A DNA stretch of 64,000 bases from Alphaproteobacteria bacterium (GCA_947481575.1 CANKGV010000002.1:122880-186879), one strand, 5' to 3'. Shown: positions 42,253 to 53,578, numbered from the stretch's first letter. Notes: generated from the letters alone by a model not told the origin. Program-made: numbers and translations.

Positions 42253-43377
42253 TCATTCGATGAAGATCTTCGGTCCGCTGGTCTCGGCCAACTCGTCGTC
42301 GATCATCGCCGCGACCTTCTTTCCGATCGCCAAGTAGGCCTGGGCCTGCGGGCTAGCGGGGTCGGCCGCGACGATCGGCGTGCCGGCGTCGGACGTCTCG
42401 CGAATCCGGGTATCCAGGGGTATTTCGCCCAAGAACGGGGCGCCGGTGCGTTCGGCTTCGCGGCGGGCGCCGCCGTAGCCGAAAATCTCGCTTCGTTCGC
42501 CGCAGTGGGTGCAGATGAAGTAGCTCATGTTCTCGACGATGCCGAACACCGGCACTGCCACCTTGTGGAACATCGCGATGCCTTTGCGGGCATCCGCCAA
42601 GGCGACGTCTTGCGGGGTTGAGACAATAACCGCTCCGGTAATCGGCACGGTCTGCGCCAGCGTCAGGTGGGCGTCGCCGGTGCCGGGGGGGGAATCGATC
42701 ACCAGCACGTCCAACTCGCCCCATTGCACGGTACGCAGCATCTGCTGCAGCGCGCTGGTCACCATCGGACCGCGCCACACCATCGGCGTGTCGCCGGGTA
42801 CCAGGAACCCCATGGACATCGCTCGCAGGCCGAACGCTTCTTTCGCCCTCAGGGTCTTCTGATCCGACTCCGCGCGCTGGCCTTCCAGGCCGAGCATGCG
42901 GGGAATGCTGGGGCCGTATACGTCGGCATCGAGCAGGCCGACCTTGCGGCCACCGGCCGCCAGCGCCAGCGCAAGATTGACCGCAGTGGTCGATTTGCCG
43001 ACGCCGCCCTTGCCGGACGCCACAGCGACGATCGCGCGTACGCCGGGGATTTCCAAAGACTGCGGCGCATGTGCCCGCTGCGGTGCCACCGGGGCCGGCG
43101 CCGCGCTGGGGCGCGGCGGGGCGGCGGCGGTGAGGACGGCGTTCACGCGACTAACGCCAGCGCAGTTGGCGGCCGCTGCTGCGGCGGCGGCGCGCAATGG
43201 CTCGCGATCCTTGGCCTCCGCGGCCGGAACTTCGATGGCGAAGGTCACGACGCCGTCCTTGATCTGGATGTCGCTCACCATCCCCAGGTCGACGATGTTG
43301 CTGCCTCGGATCGGATCGGGGATGCGCTTCAGGGCGCCGAGAATGGTTTTCTCGGACGGTTGGCGGCGGAAGATCAT
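42253..43377 (-). CDS. mrp: Mrp/NBP35-family iron-sulfur cluster carrier ATPase
   Basis: This P-loop protein (ApbC/Mrp) delivers Fe-S clusters to target proteins. The 374-residue product has an N-terminal MIP18-like domain (ILGALKRIPDPIRGSNIVDLGMVSDI) and an Ala/Pro linker. It carries the deviant Walker A VASGKGGVGKSTTAVNLALALA, the switch VIDSPPGTGDAHLTL, and the CxxC cluster site in ENMSYFICTHCGER. The start giving MIFRRQPSEK was preferred over one 19 codons upstream. It faces hflK with about 210 bases between. Confidence 0.95.
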   Translation of the reverse strand: MIFRRQPSEKTILGALKRIPDPIRGSNIVDLGMVSDIQIKDGVVTFAIEVPAAEAKDREPLRAAAAAAAANCAGVSRVNAVLTAAAPPRPSAAPAPVAPQRAHAPQSLEIPGVRAIVAVASGKGGVGKSTTAVNLALALAAGGRKVGLLDADVYGPSIPRMLGLEGQRAESDQKTLRAKEAFGLRAMSMGFLVPGDTPMVWRGPMVTSALQQMLRTVQWGELDVLVIDSPPGTGDAHLTLAQTVPITGAVIVSTPQDVALADARKGIAMFHKVAVPVFGIVENMSYFICTHCGERSEIFGYGGARREAERTGAPFLGEIPLDTRIRETSDAGTPIVAADPASPQAQAYLAIGKKVAAMIDDELAETSGPKIFIE

Positions 43378-43590
43378 TCGATGTCGACCTTGTTCATTGG
43401 TGTTCAGGGCAAGGCTTGTTGCCTTGCGCGCCACAGGCTCATATAGAACGGTTCAACGCCGCGCGCAGCGTTATCGGCCTGTAGACCTTGTAGGGACGCT
43501 TGCGCAGGGCCAGCTATTCACCTGCGCCGCCGACTTGTCGCGGGCGGGCTCACCGATCCCAGTACGGGGCGGCAACCGTGGAGCGTCACC

Positions 43591-44688
43591 ATGCCCTGGA
43601 CTAATCGAGGAAGCGGTCCCACCGGTGGAAGCGGCGGTGGACCGTGGGGTCCGCCACCGCGCGGTTCGCAGCCACCCAACCTCGAAGACCTGCTGCGCCA
43701 AGGCCAGGAGCGCTTCCGCAGCATGCTGCCGGGGTCCCTCGGTGGCGGCCGCGGCGTCGTCCTGATCCTGCTGATCGTGATCGCGGTATGGGGCGCTTCG
43801 GGCTTCTACCGCGTGCTGCCCGATGAGCAGGGCGTCGTATTGCGCTTCGGCCAGTGGGTGAAGACGACCCTGCCGGGCCTGCACTACCACCTGCCCACGC
43901 CGATCGAATCGGTGCTGATTCCCAGCGTGACGACCGTCCATCGTGAAGAGATCGGGTTCCGCAGCGGCGAGGGCCGCAACGGCACTGCGCGCGCCGTTCC
44001 CGAAGAGAGTCTGATGCTGACCGGCGACGAGAACATCGTCGACATCAACTTCTCGGTGTTCTGGCGCATTAAGGACGCTGGCGCCTACCTGTTCAACCTC
44101 GACCGTCCGGAAATCACCGTAAAGTCCGCCGCGGAAGCTTCGATGCGCGAAGTGGTCGGCAACAACAACCTGCAGCCCATCCTGTCCGAAGGAAAGCAGG
44201 CGATTGCCGACGGCGCCCGTCAACGCTTGCAGTCGGTGCTGGATCAGTACGGTGCCGGCGTCGAAGTTACCGAAGTGAACTTGCAGAAGGCCGACGCGCC
44301 GCAGCCGGTGATCGACGCGTATAACGACGTGCAGCGCGCTAAGGCCGATTTGGAGCGCCAAGTGGCTGAGGCCCAAGCGTACCTGAACGATCTTGTTCCG
44401 CGCGCCCGCGGCGAGGCCACCCAGATGGTCCAACAGGCCGAGGCTTACAAGCAGCAGGTTTTGGCAGTCGCCCAGGGCGATGCGCAGCGGTTCCTGTCGG
44501 TCTTCCAAGCGTACTCGGTAGCCAAGGACGTGACGGTACGCCGCATGTACCTGGAAACCATGGAACAGGTCCTGAAGGGCTCGAACAAGATCGTGCTGGA
44601 CCAGGCGGGCGGCCAGGGAGTCTTGCCGTACCTGCAACTCCCCAACCTCAATCGTCCGGCCACACCGGCTCCGGCGGGAGGACGCTGA
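43591..44688 (+). CDS. hflK: HflK, SPFH-domain partner of FtsH
   Basis: HflK and HflC form a large inner-membrane cage around the FtsH protease. The 365-residue product has a Gly/Pro-rich cytoplasmic start, one membrane segment (VVLILLIVIAVWGASGFY) and the SPFH/band-7 domain opening VLPDEQGVVLRFGQWVKTTLPGLHYHLP. A long C-terminal helix rich in Ala/Gln/Glu follows. GGAG precedes the ATG. hflC follows after 2 bases. Confidence 0.95.
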   Translation: MPWTNRGSGPTGGSGGGPWGPPPRGSQPPNLEDLLRQGQERFRSMLPGSLGGGRGVVLILLIVIAVWGASGFYRVLPDEQGVVLRFGQWVKTTLPGLHYHLPTPIESVLIPSVTTVHREEIGFRSGEGRNGTARAVPEESLMLTGDENIVDINFSVFWRIKDAGAYLFNLDRPEITVKSAAEASMREVVGNNNLQPILSEGKQAIADGARQRLQSVLDQYGAGVEVTEVNLQKADAPQPVIDAYNDVQRAKADLERQVAEAQAYLNDLVPRARGEATQMVQQAEAYKQQVLAVAQGDAQRFLSVFQAYSVAKDVTVRRMYLETMEQVLKGSNKIVLDQAGGQGVLPYLQLPNLNRPATPAPAGGR

Positions 44689-44690
44689 TC

Positions 44691-45596
44691 ATGGATCGTA
44701 CCGTTTCATTGATCGGTCTCGCCGTCGTCGCGGTTGTCGCTCTTGTTCTACTGTTCGGTGCGGCCTTCACGGTCAACCAGACCGAACAAGCGCTGGTGTT
44801 CCAGCTCGGCGAGCCGAAGCGCCTCGTGAACCAGCCGGGCCTGCACTTCAAGCTGCCGCTGGTGCAGAACGTTGTGCGCATGGATAAGCGCACGCTCAGT
44901 GTCGAGGGCGCCGCGGTCGAAGTGATCGCTTCGGACCAAAAACGCCTCGTGGTGGACGCGTACCTGCGCTACCGCATCACCGATCCGCTGCAGTTCTATC
45001 AATCGGTCCGGACCCAGGCGAGCGCCGACGCCCGACTGTCGACCATCATGGATTCGAATCTGCGGCAGGTGCTGGGCCGCGCCCCGCTGCTGTCGATCGT
45101 CAGCGAGCAGCGCGTCTCCTTGATGGATGCGGCGAAGAGCCTGACTGCGGAGCAGGCGAAGAGCTTCGGTATCGAAATCATCGACGTGCGCATCAAACGC
45201 ACCGACCTGCCCGATGCCACCAGCCAGTCGATCTACAACCGCATGCGTGCGGACCGCGACCGTGAGGCCAAGCAGTATCGGGCCCAAGGCGCGGAGCAGG
45301 GGCTGACGATCCGCTCCGACGCCGACCGCCAGCGCACGGTGATTCTGGCCGACGCGCGCCGGAAGTCGGAGACCACTCGCGGCGAGGGCGACGCCGAAGC
45401 GATTCGCGTATTTGCCGACGCCTATGGCAGGGATTCCGCCTTCTTCACCTTCTACCGGACGATGCAGGCCTACCGGGAGGCCCTGTTGCCCAACGAAACG
45501 ACGGTCGTCCTGACTCCGGAGTCAGACTTCCTGAAGTTCTTCCGCGGCGACCTGAGCGATATCTTGAAGGCGACTCCCGCTCCGGTGGCGCGCTAA
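44691..45596 (+). CDS. hflC: HflC, SPFH-domain partner of HflK
   Basis: The 301-residue product has an N-terminal membrane segment (LIGLAVVAVVALVLLFGAAFTV) and a band-7 domain (VNQTEQALVFQLGEPKRLVNQPGLHFKLP). The conserved KSFGIEIIDVRIKRTDLP and the coiled helix MRADRDREAKQYRAQGAEQG lead to SDFLKFFRG near the C-terminus. These identify HflC rather than a stomatin paralogue. It modulates FtsH proteolysis with HflK. A DUF2065 protein and DegP follow in the same direction. Confidence 0.95.
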   Translation: MDRTVSLIGLAVVAVVALVLLFGAAFTVNQTEQALVFQLGEPKRLVNQPGLHFKLPLVQNVVRMDKRTLSVEGAAVEVIASDQKRLVVDAYLRYRITDPLQFYQSVRTQASADARLSTIMDSNLRQVLGRAPLLSIVSEQRVSLMDAAKSLTAEQAKSFGIEIIDVRIKRTDLPDATSQSIYNRMRADRDREAKQYRAQGAEQGLTIRSDADRQRTVILADARRKSETTRGEGDAEAIRVFADAYGRDSAFFTFYRTMQAYREALLPNETTVVLTPESDFLKFFRGDLSDILKATPAPVAR

Positions 45597-45612
45597 TGGA
45601 ATTGCCGCGCCG

Positions 45613-45801
45613 ATGACGCAGTTCGGCATCGGCCTAGCCCTGGTGTTGGTGATCGAGGGTGGGCTGTACGCCTTGTTTCCCGCCGCGATGAAGCGGACCT
45701 TGGCGTTCGCCCTCACGCAGCCGGCGGGCGTTCTTCGCTGGGGTGGGCTTGCGGCCGCCACCATCGGCGTTGTCCTGGTGTGGGTAATCCGGCAGGGCTA
45801 G
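45613..45801 (+). CDS. DUF2065 small membrane protein (YjeT-like)
   Basis: The 62-residue product has two membrane helices (GIGLALVLVIEGGLYALF and LRWGGLAAATIGVVLVWVI), with the EGGLYALFP motif of the DUF2065 family. Members are repeatedly found between hflKC and other genes in proteobacteria, as here, 16 bases after hflC. No biochemical role is established. It is probably part of the hfl operon. Confidence 0.88.
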   Translation: MTQFGIGLALVLVIEGGLYALFPAAMKRTLAFALTQPAGVLRWGGLAAATIGVVLVWVIRQG

Positions 45802-45967
45802 CCCGGCGCCGTGCGCGGCGTGGCGGCGAACACATTGTCTTGCGTGGCGGCCCCGACGGCCCGGCGCCGCTTTTCTTCGGCCGTGCGGACCGCCATAATT
45901 CGCACTAGATGCTGAGCTAGGCAGAGCCAGTAGCGGCGCCGCAGCTCGGCAGCGAGAGGATTCATCG

Positions 45968-47440
45968 ATGTTGATGGCGTTCACCCGCGTTCGGCGCGTG
46001 ACCGGTCTAGCGGCACTTGCGGGCGCGGGCTTGATGACAGCGGGCTTGCTGGCCGCTTCTCCCCAGGCTGCAGAACTCCCAATCGGCGGATTTGCCGACA
46101 TCGCGGACCGCGCGATGCCGGCGTACGTGGACATCACCACCACGCAGCAACTGGCGGCCGCGCAGCAGCCCCAGGGCACGCAGCCGCAGGGTCCGTTCGA
46201 CCAGTTCTTCCAGGACTTCTTCAACCGTGTTCCCAATGCGCCTCAGACCGGCCGCACGGTGACCTCGGAAGGGTCCGGCTTCATCATCGACAAGTCCGGC
46301 ATCATCGTGACGAACAACCACGTGATCGCCGACGCGGACCAAGTGTACGTGATCATGCACGACGGTAGCCGCGTGCCCGCCCAGATTCTCGGCAAGGACG
46401 AGCGCGCCGATTTGGCGGTGCTCAAGATCAACCTCGGCCATGACGTTCCGTTCGTCGAATGGGGCGACTCCGATAAGGCCCGCATCGGCGATTGGATTAT
46501 CGCCATCGGCAACCCGTACGGTCTGGGCAGCACGATCACCGCCGGCATCATCTCGGCGCGCGCCCGCAACATTAACGCCGGCCCCTATGACGATTTCATC
46601 CAGACCGACGCGTCGATCAACCGCGGCAACTCGGGCGGTCCGCTGATGAATACCCGTGGCGAGGTTATCGGCATCAACACGGCGATCTTCTCGCCGACCG
46701 GCGCCTCGATCGGCATCGGCTTCTCCATTCCGGCGAACCTGGCCAAGCCGATCGTCAGCCAGATTGTCGAATTCGGGCGTCCGCGGCGCGGCTGGCTCGG
46801 CATTCGCGTGCAGACCGTATCGGACGACATGGCGCGCTCGATGGGCTTCACCGCTTCGCGTGGCGCCCTGATCTCGGGCATCACGACGGACGGGCCGGCG
46901 GCCAAGGGCGGCATCCTGCCCGGCGACGTGGTGCTGCAGTTCGACGGCCGCGACATCGCCGACATGAACATGCTGCCGAAGGTCGTTGCCGAGACCGCAG
47001 TCGACAAGACCGCCAAGGTGCAGATCTGGCGCAAGGGCGCCTTGCAGTCGTTGGACGTAAAGGTTGGCGAGTTGGCCGATCCGCAACTAGCGGCGCTCAC
47101 GCCGGCTGCGCCGAACGGCGCGAATGTCGGCCCGACCACCGGCGCGCTGGGCATGAGCCTGGCGCAACTTACGCCGGAACTGCGCAAACAATTCGGCGTG
47201 GACGCTGATGCCGACGGCGTTCTGGTTGCGGCGGTGGCGGCGTCCACCGATGCGGCCGCGCGGCGCATCCAGCCGGGCGATGTCATTTTGGAAGTCGCCC
47301 AGAAGGAAGTGCACTCGCCGGAAGACGTGCTGAAGGCGCTCGACGACTCGCGCAAGCAGAACAAGACTTCGGTGCTGATCCTGGTGAAGCCGAAAGACGG
47401 CGACATCCGGTTTGTGGCCCTAAGCTTGGCGCAGGGCTGA
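45968..47440 (+). CDS. degP: DegP/HtrA-type periplasmic serine protease
   Basis: This envelope chaperone-protease degrades misfolded periplasmic proteins. The 490-residue precursor has a signal peptide (TGLAALAGAGLMTAGLLAASPQA), a Gln-rich loop (TTQQLAAAQQPQGTQPQGPF) and the catalytic triad in IVTNNHVIADA (His), RADLAVLKI (Asp) and GNSGGPL (Ser). Two PDZ domains follow: one from about 268 (PRRGWLGIRVQ) and one beginning near 390 (GALGMSLAQLTPELR). GAGAGGA precedes the first ATG; a second lies two codons later. Family members are called DegP, DegQ or MucD. The upstream CATAAT (45894-45899) may be its -10. Confidence 0.94.
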   Translation: MLMAFTRVRRVTGLAALAGAGLMTAGLLAASPQAAELPIGGFADIADRAMPAYVDITTTQQLAAAQQPQGTQPQGPFDQFFQDFFNRVPNAPQTGRTVTSEGSGFIIDKSGIIVTNNHVIADADQVYVIMHDGSRVPAQILGKDERADLAVLKINLGHDVPFVEWGDSDKARIGDWIIAIGNPYGLGSTITAGIISARARNINAGPYDDFIQTDASINRGNSGGPLMNTRGEVIGINTAIFSPTGASIGIGFSIPANLAKPIVSQIVEFGRPRRGWLGIRVQTVSDDMARSMGFTASRGALISGITTDGPAAKGGILPGDVVLQFDGRDIADMNMLPKVVAETAVDKTAKVQIWRKGALQSLDVKVGELADPQLAALTPAAPNGANVGPTTGALGMSLAQLTPELRKQFGVDADADGVLVAAVAASTDAAARRIQPGDVILEVAQKEVHSPEDVLKALDDSRKQNKTSVLILVKPKDGDIRFVALSLAQG

Positions 47441-47455
47441 ACCGCACGACGTCCG

Positions 47456-48085
47456 GTGGTTGGCTTTTGGGCGTTGCGGATCGACCCCGCCGAGTTTCCT
47501 GACCCGGCGCACGACCCGGCGCCTGCCCCCGGGGCCACGACCGCCTCGGCAGTCATCGCCGGCGGGTGCTTTTGGTGCACTGAGGCGGTGTTCAAGGAAT
47601 TGGACGGGGTTACGGCGGTCCGTTCCGGCTATGCCGGCGGGACCCGCGAGACCGCGAACTACGACGCCGTGTGCACCGGTGCAACGGACCATGCGGAAGC
47701 GATCCAGATCGACTACGACCCGCACCGCACGAGCTATGGGCAGATCCTAAAGATCTTCTTCTCCATCGCTCACGACCCCACCCAGATGAACCGGCAGGGC
47801 AACGATCGAGGACGCCAGTACCGCTCGGCGGTGTTCTACGCCGACGATACCCAGCGGGCGACCGCGCGGGCGTATATCGATCAGTTGGAGCGCGCCAAGG
47901 TGTACTCGGCGCCGATCAAGACGACGTTGGAGCCGCTGAAAGAGTTCTTCGTCGCCGAGGCGTACCACCAGGACTTCGCCGCCCGGAACCCGCGTCAGGG
48001 GTATGTGATGGCCGTTGCCAAGCCCAAGGTGATGGCGCTGCGCGAGGCGTTTGCCGACAAGCTCAAGCGTCCGCGCTCCGCCTAG
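47456..48085 (+). CDS. msrA: Peptide methionine-S-sulfoxide reductase MsrA
   Basis: MsrA reduces methionine-S-sulfoxide in proteins. The 209-residue product has the catalytic GGCFWCTEAVF (about 36-46), GYAGGTRETANYDAVCTGATDHAEAIQI, and DPTQMNRQGNDRGRQYRS. The C-terminal recycling cysteines of the E. coli enzyme are absent (NPRQGYVMAV). The remaining candidate resolving residue is the cysteine in DAVCTG or the first of GCFWC. The GTG start has a poor ribosome site, and the first 30 residues are a Pro/Asp-rich leader without a clear signal, so the true start may lie later. It follows degP by 15 bases. Confidence 0.9.
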   Translation: MVGFWALRIDPAEFPDPAHDPAPAPGATTASAVIAGGCFWCTEAVFKELDGVTAVRSGYAGGTRETANYDAVCTGATDHAEAIQIDYDPHRTSYGQILKIFFSIAHDPTQMNRQGNDRGRQYRSAVFYADDTQRATARAYIDQLERAKVYSAPIKTTLEPLKEFFVAEAYHQDFAARNPRQGYVMAVAKPKVMALREAFADKLKRPRSA

Positions 48086-48094
48086 ACCAGTTGC

Positions 48095-48991
48095 TCAGTC
48101 GCCGCCGGTGAACTCGGCGGCGCGATAGCCCTGCACGAACAACAGTGCCGTCAGGGAGGCCGAGTCGATCCGGGCCGCGGCCGCTTCGCGGGCGCGGGGC
48201 TTGCCGTGATACGCGACTCCGAGCCCGGCGGCCTGCAGCATGAGGATGTCGTTGGCGCCGTCGCCTGCGGCCAGCGTCTCGCTACGGACCACACCCCGCT
48301 CAGCCATGAGGCGCTCCAGCATCTCGCGCTTGGCCTCCGCGCCGCCAATGGGGCCGGCGATCTCGCCGGTGAGCGTCCCGTCGGCAGTGCCGAACACGTT
48401 GCCGTTCCACGTGTCGAACCCCGCCATGCGGGCAACGCGCTCAGTGAAGTAGGTGAAGCCGCCCGAAACCAGCGCGGTGTAGCACCCGTGGGCGCGCAGG
48501 GTAGCGAGCAGAACGCGGGCGCCAGGGTTAAGGCGCACGGAGTCGCGCATCACTTGGTCGAGCAAGGTCAGCGGCAGGCCCCGGAACAGGGCCACGCGTT
48601 CGCGGAGCGCGGCGGCGAAATCGATTTCGCCCGCCATGGCACGGCGGGTGAGCTCCGCGACCTTGGGTCCGAGCCCAGCGGTGGCGGCAACCTCATCGAG
48701 GCACTCCTGGCCGATGATGGTCGAGTCCATGTCGGCCACAAACAGGCGTTTGCGCCGTCCGCTGGTCTGCTGGACGACGACGTCAATGCACGGGGCGGCG
48801 GCGCGGACCGCGCGTTCGGCGGGCGGCGCCGCAATCGCGTCCAACGGGATATCGCACGCGGCCCCGGGCGCGAGCCAATCCGGCGTGCCCATCCTTGCGC
48901 CGGCGGCGGCGAGCGCATCCTGCACGCTGCGAACCAGGCCGAGGGTCAACGGGGTGCCGGGTACGGCGATCAGTGTGACGACGTTTTCCAC
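48095..48991 (-). CDS. serB: Phosphoserine phosphatase SerB
   Basis: SerB, a HAD-superfamily enzyme, performs the last step of serine synthesis. The 298-residue product has motif I FVADMDSTIIGQECLDE, motif II VSGGFTYF (TALVSGGFT), and motif IV AAGDGANDILMLQAAGLGVAYHGKP. The N-terminal 80 residues are the small accessory domain of the longer SerB forms. The GTG start (VENVVTLIAV) with GGTGGGA upstream was chosen, because the open frame beyond it runs into the divergent miaA gene. Confidence 0.93.
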   Translation of the reverse strand: MENVVTLIAVPGTPLTLGLVRSVQDALAAAGARMGTPDWLAPGAACDIPLDAIAAPPAERAVRAAAPCIDVVVQQTSGRRKRLFVADMDSTIIGQECLDEVAATAGLGPKVAELTRRAMAGEIDFAAALRERVALFRGLPLTLLDQVMRDSVRLNPGARVLLATLRAHGCYTALVSGGFTYFTERVARMAGFDTWNGNVFGTADGTLTGEIAGPIGGAEAKREMLERLMAERGVVRSETLAAGDGANDILMLQAAGLGVAYHGKPRAREAAAARIDSASLTALLFVQGYRAAEFTGGD

Positions 48992-49031
48992 TACATTCCC
49001 ACCGGCGGCCCGTTGGCCGTAGGAGCGACGA

Positions 49032-50000
49032 ATGACGAAGGGCGTGGTCGTTATCGCGGGTCCGACCGCGAGCGGCAAGTCGCAAGTGGCGTTGGAACTG
49101 GCGGATCGCCTAGCCGAATTCGGCGGCGCGCGGATCATCAACGCCGACAGCATGCAGGTTTACCGCGAGCTGCGGATCGTGACCGCGCGTCCGTCGGCGG
49201 CCGACGAGGCGCGCGTGCAGCACCGGCTGTACGGCGTGCTCTCTGCCCTCGACATATGCTCCGCCGGACGCTGGCGGGCGCTGGCGGTGGCTGAAATTGA
49301 ACGCGCACACGCGGAGGGCGCAGTGCCGGTCGTGGTAGGCGGCACCGGGCTCTATTTGAATGTGCTGTTGCGTGGAATTGCGCCGGTGCCGGCGATCCCC
49401 GCCGAAGTGCGAGCGGCTGCCCGCGACCGCTTGCGCGATTTGGGGCCAGAGGCGTTTCGCGTTGAACTTGGCCGGCTGGACGGCGAGGCGGCGGCGAACA
49501 TCGGCGCGCAGGATGCGCAGCGGCTGATCCGCGCTTGGGAGGTCGTGACGGCCACCGGAGCGACGCTGCGATCATGGCAGCGGCGCGCGCCGGACAACCC
49601 GCTGACGGTGCCGGCGGCCAGAGTATTGGTTATGCCGGTCCGCGCCGATGTGTACGCCAACTGCGATGCACGGGTCGTGCGCATGGTCGCCGAGGGGGTG
49701 AAGGAAGAGATTTCCGCATTCGAAGCACTGGCGCCCGCCGACGATCTACCCGCTACGCGGGCCGTTGGGGTGCCGGAGTTCCGGCGCTGGGTGCACGGGG
49801 AAATACCTGAGTCCGAGGCTGTGGCAGAGGTGCAGCAAGCAAGCCGCAATTATGCCAAGCGCCAGTTCACTTGGTTTCGCACGCAGGCGGCGGACTGGCA
49901 GGCATTTGCTCCACCCGGCGGGGGACGCGCGGCGCAATATTCGGAAAGCTTGGCCGATCAAATCTTTCCGTTTATTCGTCGGTTTTTGTTGACCACCTGA
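49032..50000 (+). CDS. miaA: tRNA dimethylallyltransferase MiaA
   Basis: MiaA isopentenylates A37 of tRNAs that read U-starting codons. The 322-residue product has the P-loop IAGPTASGKSQVALELA, the substrate motif INADSMQVYRELRIVTARPS and VGGTGLYLNVLLRGI. The tRNA-binding part contains DAQRLIRAWEV, RAVGVPEFRRW and RNYAKRQFTWFR. It is divergent from serB with a 40-base gap that must hold both promoters, and is followed by ilvB in the same direction. Confidence 0.95.
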   Translation: MTKGVVVIAGPTASGKSQVALELADRLAEFGGARIINADSMQVYRELRIVTARPSAADEARVQHRLYGVLSALDICSAGRWRALAVAEIERAHAEGAVPVVVGGTGLYLNVLLRGIAPVPAIPAEVRAAARDRLRDLGPEAFRVELGRLDGEAAANIGAQDAQRLIRAWEVVTATGATLRSWQRRAPDNPLTVPAARVLVMPVRADVYANCDARVVRMVAEGVKEEISAFEALAPADDLPATRAVGVPEFRRWVHGEIPESEAVAEVQQASRNYAKRQFTWFRTQAADWQAFAPPGGGRAAQYSESLADQIFPFIRRFLLTT

Positions 50001-50061
50001 CTCCGAGCGTCTAGGTTGGCCGCCGCCTCACCCAGCTGACGGGGCGGAAACGGCGTTGTTT

Positions 50062-50120
50062 GGCACCTTTTGGTGCCGGACAGCGATGGCGCGAGCGTGC
50101 GGCGAACACCGTAGGCTCGC
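50062..50120 (+). promoter_or_regulatory. Stem-loops in the ilvB leader
   Basis: GGCACC-TTTT-GGTGCC (50062-50077) is a perfect 6-bp hairpin. GCGAGC (50091-50096) can pair with GCTCGC (50115-50120). Neither is followed by a T run. They could be part of ilv leader regulation or an operator; no leader peptide rich in branched-chain codons was found. Confidence 0.3.
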
Positions 50121-50141
50121 GAACACTTTGAGGAGACGACC

Positions 50142-51905
50142 ATGCCTGGCGAGATGCTGACCGGTGCCGAGATCCTGTTGAAGTCGATCGAGGCCGAAGG
50201 CGTCGACGTTATTTTCGGCTACCCGGGTGGCGCCGTACTCCCCATCTACGACCAATTGTTCCAGCAGAACAAGCTGCGCCACATCCTGGTGCGCCATGAG
50301 CAAGGCGCGACCCACGCCGCCGAAGGGTATGCGCGCTCGACCGGCAAGCCGGGCGTCGTGCTGGTGACTTCCGGCCCTGGCGCGACCAACACCGTGACCG
50401 GCCTGACCGACGCGCTGATGGACAGTATTCCGATGATCTGCCTGACCGGCCAGGTGGCTACCCACTTGATCGGCAACGACGCATTCCAGGAAGCCGACAC
50501 CATCGGCATCACGCGGCCCTGCACGAAGCACAACTTCCTGATCCGCGACGTGGCGGATGTCGCCCGCATCGTTCAGGAGGCTTTCTACATCGCTACCAGC
50601 GGGCGCCCGGGACCGGTCGTGATCGACTTGCCCAAGAACGTGATGCTGGCCAAGACCGAATACGTGAAGCCGGCGCCCATCACGGTGCACAAGTCTTACC
50701 GCCCCCGGCTAAAGGCCGATCCGGCCAAGATTCGCGAGGCCGTCGAGCTGATGGCCGGCGCGAAACGGCCGATCTTTTATTCTGGCGGCGGGGTGATCAA
50801 TTCCGGCCCCCGGGCGGCGAAGCTGCTGCAGGAGCTGGTGCACATGACCGGCTATCCGATCACCAGCACGCTGATGGGCCTGGGCGCCTATCCGGCGGCG
50901 GACAAGCAGTTTGTCGGCATGCTGGGCATGCACGGCACGGTGGAGGCCAACATGGCCATGTTCCACTGCGACGTGATGATCAACATCGGCGCGCGATTTG
51001 ACGACCGCGTGACCGCGCGCGTCAACGCGTTCAGCCCGAAGTCGAAGAAGATCCACGTCGACATCGATCCGGCATCGATCAACAAGACCGTGATGGTCGA
51101 CATCCCAGTGGTGGGCGACGCCGCCAACGTGATCGAAGACATGATCAAGGCGTGGAAGGCCCTGGCGCCCAAGCCTGATACCAAGGCGCACAAGCGCTGG
51201 TGGGAGCAGATCGAGGAGTGGCGCGCCGTGAAGTGCCTGGCCTACGAGCAGGGCGCGGAGGTGATCAAGCCGCAGTACGCGATCGACCGGCTGTACCAGC
51301 GCACCAAGGACCTGGATTCGTACGTCACCACCGACGTCGGCCAGCACCAGATGTGGGCGGCGCAATACTACCGCTTTGAGCAGCCCAACCGGTTCATGAC
51401 GTCGGGTGGCCTCGGCACGATGGGCTACGGCTTGCCGGCGGCGCTGGGTGTGAAGATCGCCCATCCGGATGCACACGTGTTCTGCATCACCAGCGAAGCT
51501 TCGTTCATGATGAACATCCAGGAGATGTCGACGGCCGTGCAGCACGGTGCTGCGGTCAAGATTCTTCTGCTGAACAACCAGTGGCAGGGCATGGTGCGTC
51601 AGTGGCAGGAACTCCTGCACGGAGGCCGCTACGCCGAAAGCTACATGCCGGCGATGCCTGACTTCGTGAAGCTGGCCGAGGCGTTCGGCGCCGTAGGCAT
51701 GCGCGCCGAAAAGCCGGGCGAACTGGACCGCGTGATCGACGCGATGGTCAAGGAAACGCGGCCGGTGATCGCCGACATCATGGTCGACCAGCGCGAAAAC
51801 TGCTTCCCGATGATTCCTTCGGGCGCCGCGCACAACGAGATCATGCTGGGCCGGGCCAACATGCAGGTACCGGCCATGTCGGATTTCGACATGTCGATGG
51901 CCTGA
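50142..51905 (+). CDS. ilvB: Acetolactate synthase large subunit
   Basis: This ThDP- and FAD-dependent enzyme makes acetolactate or acetohydroxybutyrate, the first common step to Val, Leu and Ile. The 587-residue product has the activating glutamate in [20 protein letters not shown], the FAD domain, and the ThDP domain [20 protein letters not shown]. The usual GDG/GDA/GEA start of the ThDP metal motif reads [12 protein letters not shown] here, so the first glycine is serine. MVRQWQEL is conserved. GAGGAG precedes the ATG. ilvN follows after 79 bases. Confidence 0.95.
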   Translation: MPGEMLTGAEILLKSIEAEGVDVIFGYPGGAVLPIYDQLFQQNKLRHILVRHEQGATHAAEGYARSTGKPGVVLVTSGPGATNTVTGLTDALMDSIPMICLTGQVATHLIGNDAFQEADTIGITRPCTKHNFLIRDVADVARIVQEAFYIATSGRPGPVVIDLPKNVMLAKTEYVKPAPITVHKSYRPRLKADPAKIREAVELMAGAKRPIFYSGGGVINSGPRAAKLLQELVHMTGYPITSTLMGLGAYPAADKQFVGMLGMHGTVEANMAMFHCDVMINIGARFDDRVTARVNAFSPKSKKIHVDIDPASINKTVMVDIPVVGDAANVIEDMIKAWKALAPKPDTKAHKRWWEQIEEWRAVKCLAYEQGAEVIKPQYAIDRLYQRTKDLDSYVTTDVGQHQMWAAQYYRFEQPNRFMTSGGLGTMGYGLPAALGVKIAHPDAHVFCITSEASFMMNIQEMSTAVQHGAAVKILLLNNQWQGMVRQWQELLHGGRYAESYMPAMPDFVKLAEAFGAVGMRAEKPGELDRVIDAMVKETRPVIADIMVDQRENCFPMIPSGAAHNEIMLGRANMQVPAMSDFDMSMA

Positions 51906-51984
51906 TCGGGCCGCGCTGGGGCATCCAATCGAAGATCGGGCGGCACCGGGACTGATTTCCCGCAGCCGCAGGGGACGAATTGCC

Positions 51985-53578
<1,594 letters not shown>

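Noticed and set aside
48992..49153. Longer SerB starting inside miaA
   Set aside because: The extra 54 residues are antisense to the conserved P-loop of miaA and unlike SerB; the GTG at 48991 has a ribosome site.
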